Source: Chloroflexota bacterium (GTDB lineage: Bacteria > Chloroflexota > Anaerolineae > Promineifilales > Promineifilaceae). From it: a stretch of 11,426 nucleotides of DNA. This document shows positions 1 to 6,263 of the stretch, one piece after another. The stretch is taken from assembly GCA_024278255.1 (NCBI GenBank), contig JAJRTP010000436.1:1-11426 (forward strand), given 5' to 3'. The notes beneath the pieces are model-generated. The model ran no database searches, was not told the origin of the DNA, and was given only the letters and a program-made list of their open reading frames with translations. Position 1 is the first letter of the stretch. Each line of letters opens with the position of its first letter. The translations under genes were made by a program, and so were the position numbers.

Positions 1-108
1 AAAAATGAGCAGCGAGTTCAGCAGTTTGGCAATGAAACCTGTGTCAACACTTAAATCAAACAGGTCTACCAGCAAATCGTGAATGAACTGGGCAATGGTT
101 TCCAGCAT
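1..108 (-). CDS. Partial gene, N-terminal 36 codons of an unrecognised, probably membrane-associated protein
   Basis: Reading the minus strand from an ATG at 108 gives 36 open codons that run off the window edge without a stop. The peptide begins MLETIAQFIHDLLVDLF and continues with a second hydrophobic stretch ending KLLNSLLIF, so it is rich in Leu, Ile and Phe with few charges. This would suit the start of an integral membrane protein; small MscS-type channels can begin this way, but the fragment is too short to assign a family. It lies 48 bases downstream of the UspA-like gene in the same direction, so it may be the last visible member of the ubiD-antiporter-usp operon. No strong Shine-Dalgarno is visible upstream of the ATG (only a G-rich CTGGGG about 13 bases away), which lowers confidence. 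Confidence 0.5.
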   Translation of the reverse strand, partial: MLETIAQFIHDLLVDLFDLSVDTGFIAKLLNSLLIF

Positions 109-156
109 AGCTTAAAGTTTACCCCAGAGCGGCTTTTCTGAAAAACAGAGAGGCAA

Positions 157-597
157 TTACTCCTCTGGTCTCACAATCTCCACCCGCACCCCCGCTTCCG
201 TTTGGATTTGCCGGGCCAACTGCTCAATGGCGTCATCGCCAAAGACGTTGGCTGTCGTGCCTCGCGGCGCACCCAGCATGAGCAAATCGGCCTCTACTTC
301 CCGTACAAAGCGGATGATTTCCTGGGGGACGCTTCCCTCGCGGATGGAGACGTTGCTGGTCAGGTGTTCGGCATCGGCTCGTTTTTGGGCAATGCGCAGC
401 AAGGTGTTGCCCATCCAATGGAGTTCGGCGAGTACGGCCGTTTTTAACCCCGCGTCAATGTCCTCATCCAGGCTGTTCGGGTCCGCCACATACAAAAAAT
501 TCAACGGGCTGTCCGCTTCCTTCGCCCGCTGAATAGCCGCCGCCTGCACCGCCCGGCTGCCCTCCCCACCCCGTGTCGCGCATACAATAGACCCCAT
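157..597 (-). CDS. Universal stress protein (UspA-like) domain protein
   Basis: This encodes a small cytoplasmic single-domain protein of 146 residues, the usual UspA size. The N-terminus (MGSIVCATRGGEGSRAVQAA) matches the first beta strand and loop of the family, where an acidic residue usually follows the strand; here it reads ATRGG. Near the C-terminus LLMLGAPRGTTANVFG resembles the G-x2-G-x9-G(S/T) nucleotide loop, but the last Gly-Ser/Thr element is not conserved, so ATP binding is uncertain. I chose the ATG at 597 over an in-frame TTG at 618: a GAGG (minus strand of 603-606) lies five bases before it, and the extra residues from the TTG would be encoded by the decamer repeat. The gene follows the CPA1 antiporter with a 27-base gap and in the same frame, which suggests a regulatory partner of the transporter. 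UspA domains occur in or beside cation/proton antiporters, but the functional link here is inferred. Confidence 0.8.
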   Translation of the reverse strand: MGSIVCATRGGEGSRAVQAAAIQRAKEADSPLNFLYVADPNSLDEDIDAGLKTAVLAELHWMGNTLLRIAQKRADAEHLTSNVSIREGSVPQEIIRFVREVEADLLMLGAPRGTTANVFGDDAIEQLARQIQTEAGVRVEIVRPEE

Positions 598-600
598 AGC

Positions 601-639
601 TGCCTCAATCTGCCTCAATCTGCCTCAATCTGCCTCATC
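601..639 (-). repeat. Tandem decamer repeat (GATTGAGGCA x3 plus a 9-base variant) at the antiporter/usp junction
   Basis: On the minus strand three perfect copies of GATTGAGGCA (630-601) follow a 9-base variant GATGAGGCA (639-631). The variant encodes the antiporter's residues D-E-A, the first perfect copy contains its TGA stop (627-625), and the last copy provides the GAGG Shine-Dalgarno of the UspA-like gene. The antiporter and usp frames are the same (2274 to 597 is 559 whole codons), so the repeat block is what separates two genes that would otherwise read through. Short perfect tandem units like this are prone to slippage. Confidence 0.9.
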
Positions 640-2274
640 TCCCAGCCCCCGATTCTCTTTCAATATTTCCATTGCTGCCAGCCGGTTGTTTAACGATTCA
701 ATCAGTTCGTGATACACGTCGTCCGATACTAGGCCGCGGCGCAGCGCATCCCCTATTGCGCTGCGTTCCGCCTTCAGCACATCTTCCCGCGCCTGCAAAA
801 ATAACTCCTGCTCCAGTTCCGGGTACACTTCCAAATGTTCCAGGAGTGCCTGCATATTGTCCTCGATTTTCCCGTCGTACACCTGCCGCATCGCTTCCCA
901 CATCTCTTTGTAGAGGATGCCCTCGTTGTACAAACGATCCAGTTCCTGTTGGCCGGCCCATTGGGCGTAGAGCCGCGCCTGCCGCCGCTGCATTTCTACT
1001 CGCTTGCCCGATCTGGCCGCCAGTCCCAGCCGCTTGATGACGCGATCAATCGTCGTGCCCTGCACCAGTAGAGTAAACAGCACCACGCCGAAGGTCATTA
1101 CCCGCAGTTCGGTGGCAAATGTCGCCCCAAAAATATGCCCATCCAGGGAAAGGGCCAGCGCCAGACTGATAGCGCCGCGCAGGCCGCCCCAAAACATGAC
1201 ATTGCGATAGGGGAGGGGGATGCGTTTGCCGGGTTGGATACGGCCGTAACCCCACGTCAACGTATACACCACAATCGCCCGGCTCACCAGCACCGCAACC
1301 ACCGCCACTACAATCGGCACAATAAACAAGCGTAAGTCCGCCAGATTGATTTCCAGCCCAATCGCCAAAAAGATAATCGAGTTGGTGATGTACGCCGCAA
1401 ATTCCCAGAAATTCTCCAGCGTCAGGCGCGTTGTGGGTGACGTGTTTTGCAAGCCGATGTTGCCCACCATCAAGCCTGCTGCCACCACCGCCAAAATGCC
1501 GCTGAAATGCAAATCAGGCACGCCCACAAACTTGCCAAACGACTCGGCAATGACATACGCGCCAAAAGCCAGCGCCACCGTCGTCGTCGTTTCGATCAGG
1601 TTGTCATCCACGTTTTTCAGGATGAGTGACGAGACGATGTAGCCCAATACCAAGCCCACCGCCAGCCCGCCCAGCGAGACGACCACAAACTGCTGCAAAG
1701 CCTGCCCCGGCCCAAAAGAATCAATGCCCAGCAATCCGGCCGTCAGCGCCAGATTGAACAGGACGATGGCCGTACCGTCATTGAACAGACTTTCCCCTTC
1801 CACCATAATGCTCAACCGCTTGCTCACCCCCAGGCTGCGGAAAAAGGAGATGACAGAAACGGGGTCTGTAGCGCTGATGAGCGCCCCAAAAGCCAACGCT
1901 GCCGCCAGGGGAATGCCCAAAAACTGCATTACTGCCCCGCCCACAATGATGGTGCTTAACAACGTGCCCACTACCGCCAGCAGAGCAATAATGCCTAAAT
2001 CCGATTGCAGCCGATTCCACGGAATATTGAGCGTGGCTTCAAACAGCAGCGGCGGCACCAACACCGCCAGAATCACATCCGCGCCAAAGTCCAAATTGAG
2101 GAAGTTGGGCATGAGCGCCAGCCCCAGCCCTACCACCACCAGCGCTGTGGTGTAGGGAATCCGCTGAAACCGCCGCACAAAGATAGCCACAAAGGCGGCA
2201 ATAAACAGCAGAACAACCAGCCCCAGTTCGGCCTGAATAATGTTGCTTTCTTGAGCTAATTGAAGAAGATTCAT
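625..2274 (-). CDS. CPA1-family Na+/H+ (cation/proton) antiporter
   Basis: This is a 549-residue inner-membrane antiporter that would exchange Na+ or K+ for H+ in pH and salt homeostasis. About twelve hydrophobic segments fill residues 15-405. CPA1/NhaP-type hallmarks are present: PPLLFEA (74-80), SATDPVSV (134-141), EGESLFNDGTAIVLF (159-173) carrying the Asn165-Asp166 'ND' pair of electroneutral exchangers, and the glycine-rich WGGLRGAISLALAL (362-375). A hydrophilic tail of about 140 residues (406-549) is rich in Arg, Glu and Leu and probably helical; I do not recognise an RCK or other ligand-binding domain in it. The ATG at 2274 follows AAGGGA by five bases, a moderate ribosome site. The gene lies 29 bases after the ubiD-like gene and just before the UspA-like gene. 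Its ion preference cannot be read from the sequence, and the stop lies inside the decamer repeat. Confidence 0.93.
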   Translation of the reverse strand: MNLLQLAQESNIIQAELGLVVLLFIAAFVAIFVRRFQRIPYTTALVVVGLGLALMPNFLNLDFGADVILAVLVPPLLFEATLNIPWNRLQSDLGIIALLAVVGTLLSTIIVGGAVMQFLGIPLAAALAFGALISATDPVSVISFFRSLGVSKRLSIMVEGESLFNDGTAIVLFNLALTAGLLGIDSFGPGQALQQFVVVSLGGLAVGLVLGYIVSSLILKNVDDNLIETTTTVALAFGAYVIAESFGKFVGVPDLHFSGILAVVAAGLMVGNIGLQNTSPTTRLTLENFWEFAAYITNSIIFLAIGLEINLADLRLFIVPIVVAVVAVLVSRAIVVYTLTWGYGRIQPGKRIPLPYRNVMFWGGLRGAISLALALSLDGHIFGATFATELRVMTFGVVLFTLLVQGTTIDRVIKRLGLAARSGKRVEMQRRQARLYAQWAGQQELDRLYNEGILYKEMWEAMRQVYDGKIEDNMQALLEHLEVYPELEQELFLQAREDVLKAERSAIGDALRRGLVSDDVYHELIESLNNRLAAMEILKENRGLGDEAD

Positions 2275-2303
2275 CGAATTCCCTTTATGTCAATCCGAAA
2301 TTG

Positions 2304-3620
2304 TTATACCACTTCGTATTGGCTCAAATCCACTGCCCCGTATTCCCCGCGCAAGAACTTCGCCTTATCTGCACCCCAGGGAATGGTGCAGTCAAAGCCG
2401 GCTTTGGCCGTGCGGCTCTTTTGGCCGGGAACGTGCTGGCCGGACGGGTCGAGGGAGCTGCCCGGCTGGTTCTCAAAAATTATCAGGTCTTTGTCTGCCT
2501 GAAAGCGGGTAGCCATCGCCCATTCCACCTGCGCCGGGTCGTAAATGTCCACGTCCGTATCTACCACCCAGACGTGTTTGAGGGAGCCGTGTCCCTTGTA
2601 TGCTGCTTCAATGGCACGACGGCCGTCCTCCGGCCCCTGCTTCTCAATTTGCACCACCGCGTGCAGCCAGGACGCGCCTCCCGGCGTAATTACTGCGCCG
2701 GTACAGCGGGCTACTTTGTTCACCTCGTTAAAAATCGTTGGCTCCTTGGGCATCCCCATCAAAATTTTGTGTTCCAGGCCGCCGGGCAGCAGGGCGTGGT
2801 AAATGGGATCGCGCCGGTGAGTGATCAGGTCAATTTCAATGATCGGCTGCTGCCGCACAATGTCCATCGTCTCCGTCAAATCCATAAACGGCCCTTCGGC
2901 GTGCGTCTGGCGCAGGATGCGGCCTTCCAGGACAATTTCCGCGTCGGCGGGCACAGCCAGATCGTTGGTCAAGCATTTGACCAGCGGCGTGGGAAACAGC
3001 GCATTAGCCACGGCCAATTCGTCCACATCCGGCGGCGGCCCCATGGAAGCAGCCAGCAGGACAGCCTGGGAAACACCGATGCAGATGGCGACGGGCAGGT
3101 CGCCGTCCACTTTCTGCATGGCGTTATACGTGCCGCGCCGCTCAATGATGCGGGCGGCAAAGCGGCGCTCATCCAGCCGCAGCAGACGATGAAAACACAT
3201 GTTACGGCCGTAATCCACATCTTCCGTAATCACCACATTACTGGCCACATAATGCCCCGCATCTTCCGGTAAATGGAATAAAATAGGCAGATCATACAAA
3301 TTGACATCCTCTATAATCACTTCCTGGCAGGGAGCCGATTCCACCAGCGGCGGCGGGATGGGCTGCTCGTTGGCCTGGGCCAGATGGGGCAGCAAATCCG
3401 GCAGCGGTACATCCAGCGCCATGCTGAAATAGCGCCGGTCAGAGCAAATGCCGGACACAATGCGCCAATCGGGATAATTTTTGATATGGTTAAACAGGAT
3501 CGGCCGGCCTTCCAACGCATGAGCCACATTAGCCAGCTCAAAAGTGGTGTCCACCGGGGTTTCCATGGTGACCAAATCACCGCTGCCGGCGGCCTGATCT
3601 AAAAATGTACGCAGACTCAT
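2304..3620 (-). CDS. UbiD-family (prenylated-FMN) decarboxylase
   Basis: This 438-residue protein is a UbiD-family decarboxylase, acting on an alpha,beta-unsaturated or aromatic carboxylate with prenylated FMN as cofactor. Asn140 and Arg145 (in YGRNMCFHRLLRLD) have the same five-residue spacing as the metal/cofactor Asn168 and catalytic Arg173 of fungal Fdc1. Glu242 and Asp247 in EGPFMD match the catalytic Glu277/Glu282 pair, with Asp in the second position as in E. coli UbiD. The usual glycine-rich GEFTG/GDHTG reads MDLTETMDIVRQQP here, closer to short archaeal UbiD proteins than to the roughly 495-residue ubiquinone enzyme. The substrate is therefore not assigned, and I avoid the symbol ubiD. 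No UbiX flavin prenyltransferase is in the window. The ATG at 3620 is preceded six bases away by a perfect AAGGAG (minus strand, 3632-3627). It is the first gene of the minus-strand block running into the antiporter. Confidence 0.9.
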   Translation of the reverse strand: MSLRTFLDQAAGSGDLVTMETPVDTTFELANVAHALEGRPILFNHIKNYPDWRIVSGICSDRRYFSMALDVPLPDLLPHLAQANEQPIPPPLVESAPCQEVIIEDVNLYDLPILFHLPEDAGHYVASNVVITEDVDYGRNMCFHRLLRLDERRFAARIIERRGTYNAMQKVDGDLPVAICIGVSQAVLLAASMGPPPDVDELAVANALFPTPLVKCLTNDLAVPADAEIVLEGRILRQTHAEGPFMDLTETMDIVRQQPIIEIDLITHRRDPIYHALLPGGLEHKILMGMPKEPTIFNEVNKVARCTGAVITPGGASWLHAVVQIEKQGPEDGRRAIEAAYKGHGSLKHVWVVDTDVDIYDPAQVEWAMATRFQADKDLIIFENQPGSSLDPSGQHVPGQKSRTAKAGFDCTIPWGADKAKFLRGEYGAVDLSQYEVV

Positions 3621-3709
3621 TATTCACTCCTTCTTCATCCTTGAAGATGGCTACCGTAGGGTTCTTAACCAAATTGAGTTGGGAAACCTGTAGCCAAACC
3701 GTCTAATCT

Positions 3710-3739
3710 ATTCTAAACTGGTTAGCTGATAGCAGCGAA
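3710..3739 (-). promoter_or_regulatory. Possible sigma70-type promoter for the ubiD-antiporter-usp block
   Basis: On the minus strand a good -10 hexamer TAGAAT (3715-3710) lies 18 bases after a weak -35 TTCGCT (3739-3734). It would give a leader of about 80 bases before the decarboxylase ATG. The leader contains a short hairpin (TCTTCA/TGAAGA around 3632-3647) just upstream of the Shine-Dalgarno, and an imperfect inverted repeat GGCTAC/GTAGCC (3649-3654 and 3690-3695) that could be an operator. All of this is tentative. Confidence 0.25.
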
Positions 3740-3746
3740 TAGTGGA

Positions 3747-3821
3747 CCACGGATTTTGCGGATGTTATGGATTTTCACGGATTGAGCCGTGTTTATCCGT
3801 CCCATTTGCGTTTATCCGTGG
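3747..3821. repeat. Intergenic palindromic repeat built of ACGGAT/ATCCGT units
   Basis: The region upstream of the lipoprotein gene is composed of alternating ACGGAT-like and ATCCGT-like elements. The outer arms CCACGGAT (3747-3754) and ATCCGTGG (3814-3821) are perfect complements, and a second hairpin CACGG-6-CCGTG lies inside (3776-3791), followed by another ATCCGT (3795-3800). This looks like a dispersed extragenic palindromic element that could fold in RNA in the lipoprotein 5' leader, ending 19 bases before its start codon. Whether it is repeated elsewhere in the genome cannot be seen here. Apart from the possible minus-strand promoter, the rest of the 3621-3840 gap shows nothing definite. 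Confidence 0.6.
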
Positions 3822-3840
3822 TAAAAAACAGGAGCAGGAC

Positions 3841-5499
3841 ATGAAAGCAAAACGGCCGTTACTCTTTTTCGTTTCGATATTATTTATGGTTTCCCTGGCG
3901 TGCAACGCTTTTGCCGGGAACAGTGAACCGGCTTTGGAACTGCCGCCGCCGCTGGTAACGACCGAACCGGGGGCGACGCCGGTTTCCGGGCTGGCCCCTA
4001 CGGCGACCTTGCCTTCAGATGCGCCGGTCAGCAGCACGGCCGTACCCGGCAGTGCCACCGTTGCCATTCTGGTAGACCTCAACATCCGTTCCGGTCCTGG
4101 CGTGGTGTATGATCGTATCGGTTTTTTCACCAAAGGGGCCACCGTACCGGCATTGGGGCGCGATCCTGCTTCTGGCTGGTGGCTGGTGCAGTGCCCGCCC
4201 CACATCAGCGCCCCGCAGTGCTGGGTGTCTGGCGGCCCGCAGTACACCCAGCCTAACAATGCGGATGGTGTTCCTGTTGCGCCAGCCCCGCCTACGCCTA
4301 CACCCATTCCCACCAATACGCCGGAACCGACGGCCGTAGCGGATACAGCCATTGCCCGTTCCGCATTTCTGGCTTACACAGATGATGACGGCTTGTGGGT
4401 GCAGCCATTAGACATGAGCGCCGACCCGCCCGCGCCTGCCGGAGACGCGATCAACGTCGCTGCCGATCCGGACGTCGAGAAAATCCTCATTTCGCCGGAC
4501 GGCCGCCGCCTGGCCTATCTTAGCCGCGTCGGCGCGTCCAACACGTTGAACGTGGTTAACGCAGACGGCAGCGGGCTGGCAACGCTGGTCAACGCCGCCG
4601 ACCTGCCCGCGCCGGAAGATGCGGGCAGCGTGGCTGTGCGCATTAGCCAGATTGCCTGGCTGCCGGACGGCCGTACCCTGGCCTTTAACAGCGCGTGGGT
4701 TGGTCTGGAAGGGCCGGGCAGCGGCAGTATGCTGGATTTGTACACAGTAACGGTGGATGGGGATATGACGGCCGTATTTCCCCCAGGCAGCGGCGGAGCC
4801 ACATTTGCTATCTCCCCGGACGGCCGTCAGGTTGTTTTTGGCCTGCCTGAATCTGTGGTGCGGGCCAACGTGGATGGCACAGGTTCAGAAACGGTCATTG
4901 AGTTTGACTACATCAACACGTCCAGCGAATTTACTTACGCGCCCCGCGCCCAATGGACGGCCAACGGCAGCGCGGCTTACATTGCCGTCCCTGACGCCGA
5001 TCCCTGGGCGGCGGGAGCCGGAGCGGCGCTTTACCGGATACCTGTGGGGGATACGGCCGTGGAAATCGGATCCGTGTTGGGCAACACCCTTTTCAACCCT
5101 GTGCAATGGACGCCCAACGGCGACACGCTGGCTTACGTCCAACTCATAAGCGGCGGCCCATCCGAACAAGCCCTCACCCTGGCTGATGGTGATGGGCAAA
5201 ATCCCGCCTCCTACCGCGTCGGTGACCAACTGTTCCTGCACGACTGGAATCCAGCCGGGACGCATTTTCTGTATGCGGGCAACGGTTTCTACGCCATCGG
5301 CCAACCCGGCGAAAGCCCCGTCGAGATAATCATTCCCGTCGGCACGGCCGGGATGGCCTGGCTGAACAGCGACAATTTTGTCGCTGCCAACGGCTCCGGC
5401 GGCGTCTGGAACCTGAGCAGCGGCAACTTGTCCGGCGATTCCGAAACGCTCGCCACCGCCAACATCAATTTCATCCAGTTTGATGTTTGGGCGCCATAA
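3841..5499 (+). CDS. Secreted lipoprotein with SH3b domain and C-terminal PD40/WD40-like beta-propeller
   Basis: This 552-residue protein is probably exported and anchored to the outer face of the cytoplasmic membrane. Residues 1-20 are a Lys/Arg-led hydrophobic signal ending VSLA before Cys21, a good lipobox. A Pro/Thr/Ala-rich spacer leads to a bacterial SH3 domain (about 70-135), recognisable by VDLNIRSGPGVVYDRIG and WWLVQC, with two Cys (in VQCPP and PQCWVSG) that may form a disulfide. A second Pro/Thr linker (about 143-165) precedes a region with about seven similar motifs roughly 40-55 residues apart: ISPDGRRLAYL (216), WLPDGRTLAFN (270), ISPDGRQVVFG (321), WTANGSAAYIA (370), WTPNGDTLAYV (421), WNPAGTHFLYA (467) and WLNSDNFVAA (505). 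These are TolB/PD40-type blades, consistent with a seven-bladed propeller. I chose ATG 3841 because AGGAG lies six bases upstream and the signal peptide starts there; an in-frame GTG at 3742 would add 33 residues encoded by the palindromic repeat. A role in envelope or ligand sensing is inferred only. Confidence 0.88.
   Translation: MKAKRPLLFFVSILFMVSLACNAFAGNSEPALELPPPLVTTEPGATPVSGLAPTATLPSDAPVSSTAVPGSATVAILVDLNIRSGPGVVYDRIGFFTKGATVPALGRDPASGWWLVQCPPHISAPQCWVSGGPQYTQPNNADGVPVAPAPPTPTPIPTNTPEPTAVADTAIARSAFLAYTDDDGLWVQPLDMSADPPAPAGDAINVAADPDVEKILISPDGRRLAYLSRVGASNTLNVVNADGSGLATLVNAADLPAPEDAGSVAVRISQIAWLPDGRTLAFNSAWVGLEGPGSGSMLDLYTVTVDGDMTAVFPPGSGGATFAISPDGRQVVFGLPESVVRANVDGTGSETVIEFDYINTSSEFTYAPRAQWTANGSAAYIAVPDADPWAAGAGAALYRIPVGDTAVEIGSVLGNTLFNPVQWTPNGDTLAYVQLISGGPSEQALTLADGDGQNPASYRVGDQLFLHDWNPAGTHFLYAGNGFYAIGQPGESPVEIIIPVGTAGMAWLNSDNFVAANGSGGVWNLSSGNLSGDSETLATANINFIQFDVWAP
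3852..5060. repeat. Cluster of seven ACGGCCGT palindromic octamers
   Basis: Within the lipoprotein gene the octamer ACGGCCGT starts at 3852, 4036, 4330, 4667, 4768, 4820 and 5053. Seven further copies start at 434, 1240, 2619, 3204, 8260, 9136 and 9494. The copies fall in different reading frames, so they do not reflect one repeated peptide. No function is known to me for this word. Confidence 0.8.
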
Positions 5500-5533
5500 A
5501 TGTGAGCGGGGCAGATTGTCCGGGATATGGCCG

Positions 5534-5562
5534 TTGACAATTTGTTCGTTATTTACTAGAAT
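5534..5562 (+). promoter_or_regulatory. Near-consensus sigma70 promoter of the toxin-antitoxin operon
   Basis: TTGACA (5534-5539) is followed by exactly 17 bases and TAGAAT (5557-5562), a perfect -35 and a one-mismatch -10 at ideal spacing. Transcription would start near 5569, about 43 bases before the antitoxin ATG. The -10 overlaps the first half-site of the inverted repeat that follows, so a bound repressor would block RNA polymerase. Confidence 0.8.
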
Positions 5563-5590
5563 ATGACCAGAGACATGACCATAGTCATAT
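5561..5590. promoter_or_regulatory. Probable toxin-antitoxin autoregulatory operator
   Basis: ATATGAC (5561-5567) and GTCATAT (5584-5590) are perfect inverted repeats. Inside them a second ATGACCA (5575-5581) repeats the one at 5563-5569 at 12-base spacing and forms the tighter palindrome ATGAC-CATA-GTCAT (5575-5588). Phd/YefM antitoxins bind such palindromes beside their own promoter, alone or with the toxin, so this is the expected operator. Binding itself is inferred. Confidence 0.65.
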
Positions 5591-5611
5591 CGAAATTGAT
5601 GAGGCAATGAA

Positions 5612-5845
5612 ATGGAAACAATTTCCAAAAGTAAATTGAAGGCGAATATGTTGCAAGTATTTCGTGAACTGGAAGCCAGCGGCCAAACGCTCATTGTCAC
5701 AGATCGCAGCAGGCCGGTCTTAAAAATTGTGCCTATTAGAGAACGCAGCTCTGTTGATGAACTCTTTGGCCCTTGGCGAGATCAGGTTGTTATACATGAA
5801 GATTTGGACTTGCCGACTCAGGATGAATGGGAAGAATTGCCGTGA
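5612..5845 (+). CDS. Type II antitoxin, Phd/YefM family
   Basis: This 77-residue protein would neutralise the PIN toxin encoded next and repress the operon. The N-terminal part (METISKSKLKANMLQVFREL, then SGQTLIVTDRSRPVLKIVPI) fits the Phd/YefM DNA-binding fold: strand, helix, then a strand with the 'T-x-R-x-x-P-V-x-x-I' signature. The acidic, Trp-containing tail (ELFGPWRDQVVIHEDLDLP) would be the toxin-binding segment that becomes ordered on the partner. The ATG at 5612 follows GAGG (5601-5604) by seven bases; an ATG at 5607 is out of frame and closes quickly. The gene overlaps the toxin, sits under a strong promoter with an inverted-repeat operator, and is AT-richer than its neighbours. Confidence 0.88.
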   Translation: METISKSKLKANMLQVFRELEASGQTLIVTDRSRPVLKIVPIRERSSVDELFGPWRDQVVIHEDLDLPTQDEWEELP

Positions 5846-6222
5846 TATTGCTGGATACATCTGCCCTGATTTACTGGACGCTTGCTCCGGTCAAATTAAC
5901 CCGCCCAGCATTTCAGGCGATTCAGGAAGCAGAGACTATCAACGTTTGCTCAATTTCTATTTGGGAGTTAGGGATCAAAGTTAAAAAAGGTCATCTAACT
6001 ATCCCGGTAACTTTATCTGAATATGTGATTAGACTAAAGGAAACGGAAAAAGTTGTTATTTTGCCGGTAGACGAGAGGATATGGCTGGCAAATCTTGCTT
6101 TGGATTGGCCTCATAAAGACCCGGCTGATCGCACAATTGTAGCCACGGCACAATCATTGGGATGCCCCCTCATTACGTCAGACCGTATGATTGCCGAGTT
6201 TTACCCCAAAACCATCTGGTAA
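5842..6222 (+). CDS. PIN-domain ribonuclease toxin (VapC-like)
   Basis: This is a PIN-domain endoribonuclease of 126 residues, probably cleaving RNA with Mg2+ or Mn2+ when freed from the antitoxin. The acidic metal-binding residues are all visible: Asp5 (ILLDTSALIYW), Glu42 (SISIWELGIK), Asp93/Asp96 (HKDPADRTIVATA) and Asp114 (LITSDRMI). The order and spacing fit the PIN subgroup that pairs with Phd/YefM-type antitoxins. I prefer the GTG at 5842: it forms a GTGA overlap with the antitoxin stop, gives the family-typical MILLDTSAL start and has GGGAAG about seven bases upstream. An in-frame ATG at 5827 would add five residues (MGRIA) and cannot be excluded. Base composition is unusual for the window: 5941-6060 has 39 G/C in 120. 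No catalytic residue is lost, so the toxin appears intact. Confidence 0.88.
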   Translation: MILLDTSALIYWTLAPVKLTRPAFQAIQEAETINVCSISIWELGIKVKKGHLTIPVTLSEYVIRLKETEKVVILPVDERIWLANLALDWPHKDPADRTIVATAQSLGCPLITSDRMIAEFYPKTIW

Positions 6223-6263
6223 AATTGTTTGTTCTCACAATAAGCCAAATTACCAGTCACCAA

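Noticed and set aside
141..166. A possible rho-independent terminator after the UspA-like gene (AGAGG/CCTCT hairpin followed by five T on the minus strand).
   Set aside because: The stem is only five base pairs, the stop codon sits in its loop and three bases separate the stem from a short T tract, so it is too weak to call.
2301..3272. A 323-codon open frame on the plus strand, antisense to the decarboxylase gene.
   Set aside because: It lies inside a well-supported UbiD-family gene, its translation shows no domain or natural composition (frequent His, Arg and Gln), and it is explained by GC-rich third positions on the opposite strand.
3742..3840. An upstream in-frame GTG start that would extend the lipoprotein by 33 residues.
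   Set aside because: The extension is encoded by the palindromic repeat, would bury the signal peptide internally, and the ATG at 3841 has a strong AGGAG and a lipoprotein signal.
4885..5700. A 271-codon minus-strand open frame across the lipoprotein 3' end and the TA promoter.
   Set aside because: It covers the propeller coding region, the sigma70 promoter and the antitoxin start, and its translation resembles no family; it is a shadow frame.
6223..6263. The gap between the convergent toxin gene and der, inspected for a bidirectional terminator.
   Set aside because: No stem of useful length with a T tract was found on either strand.
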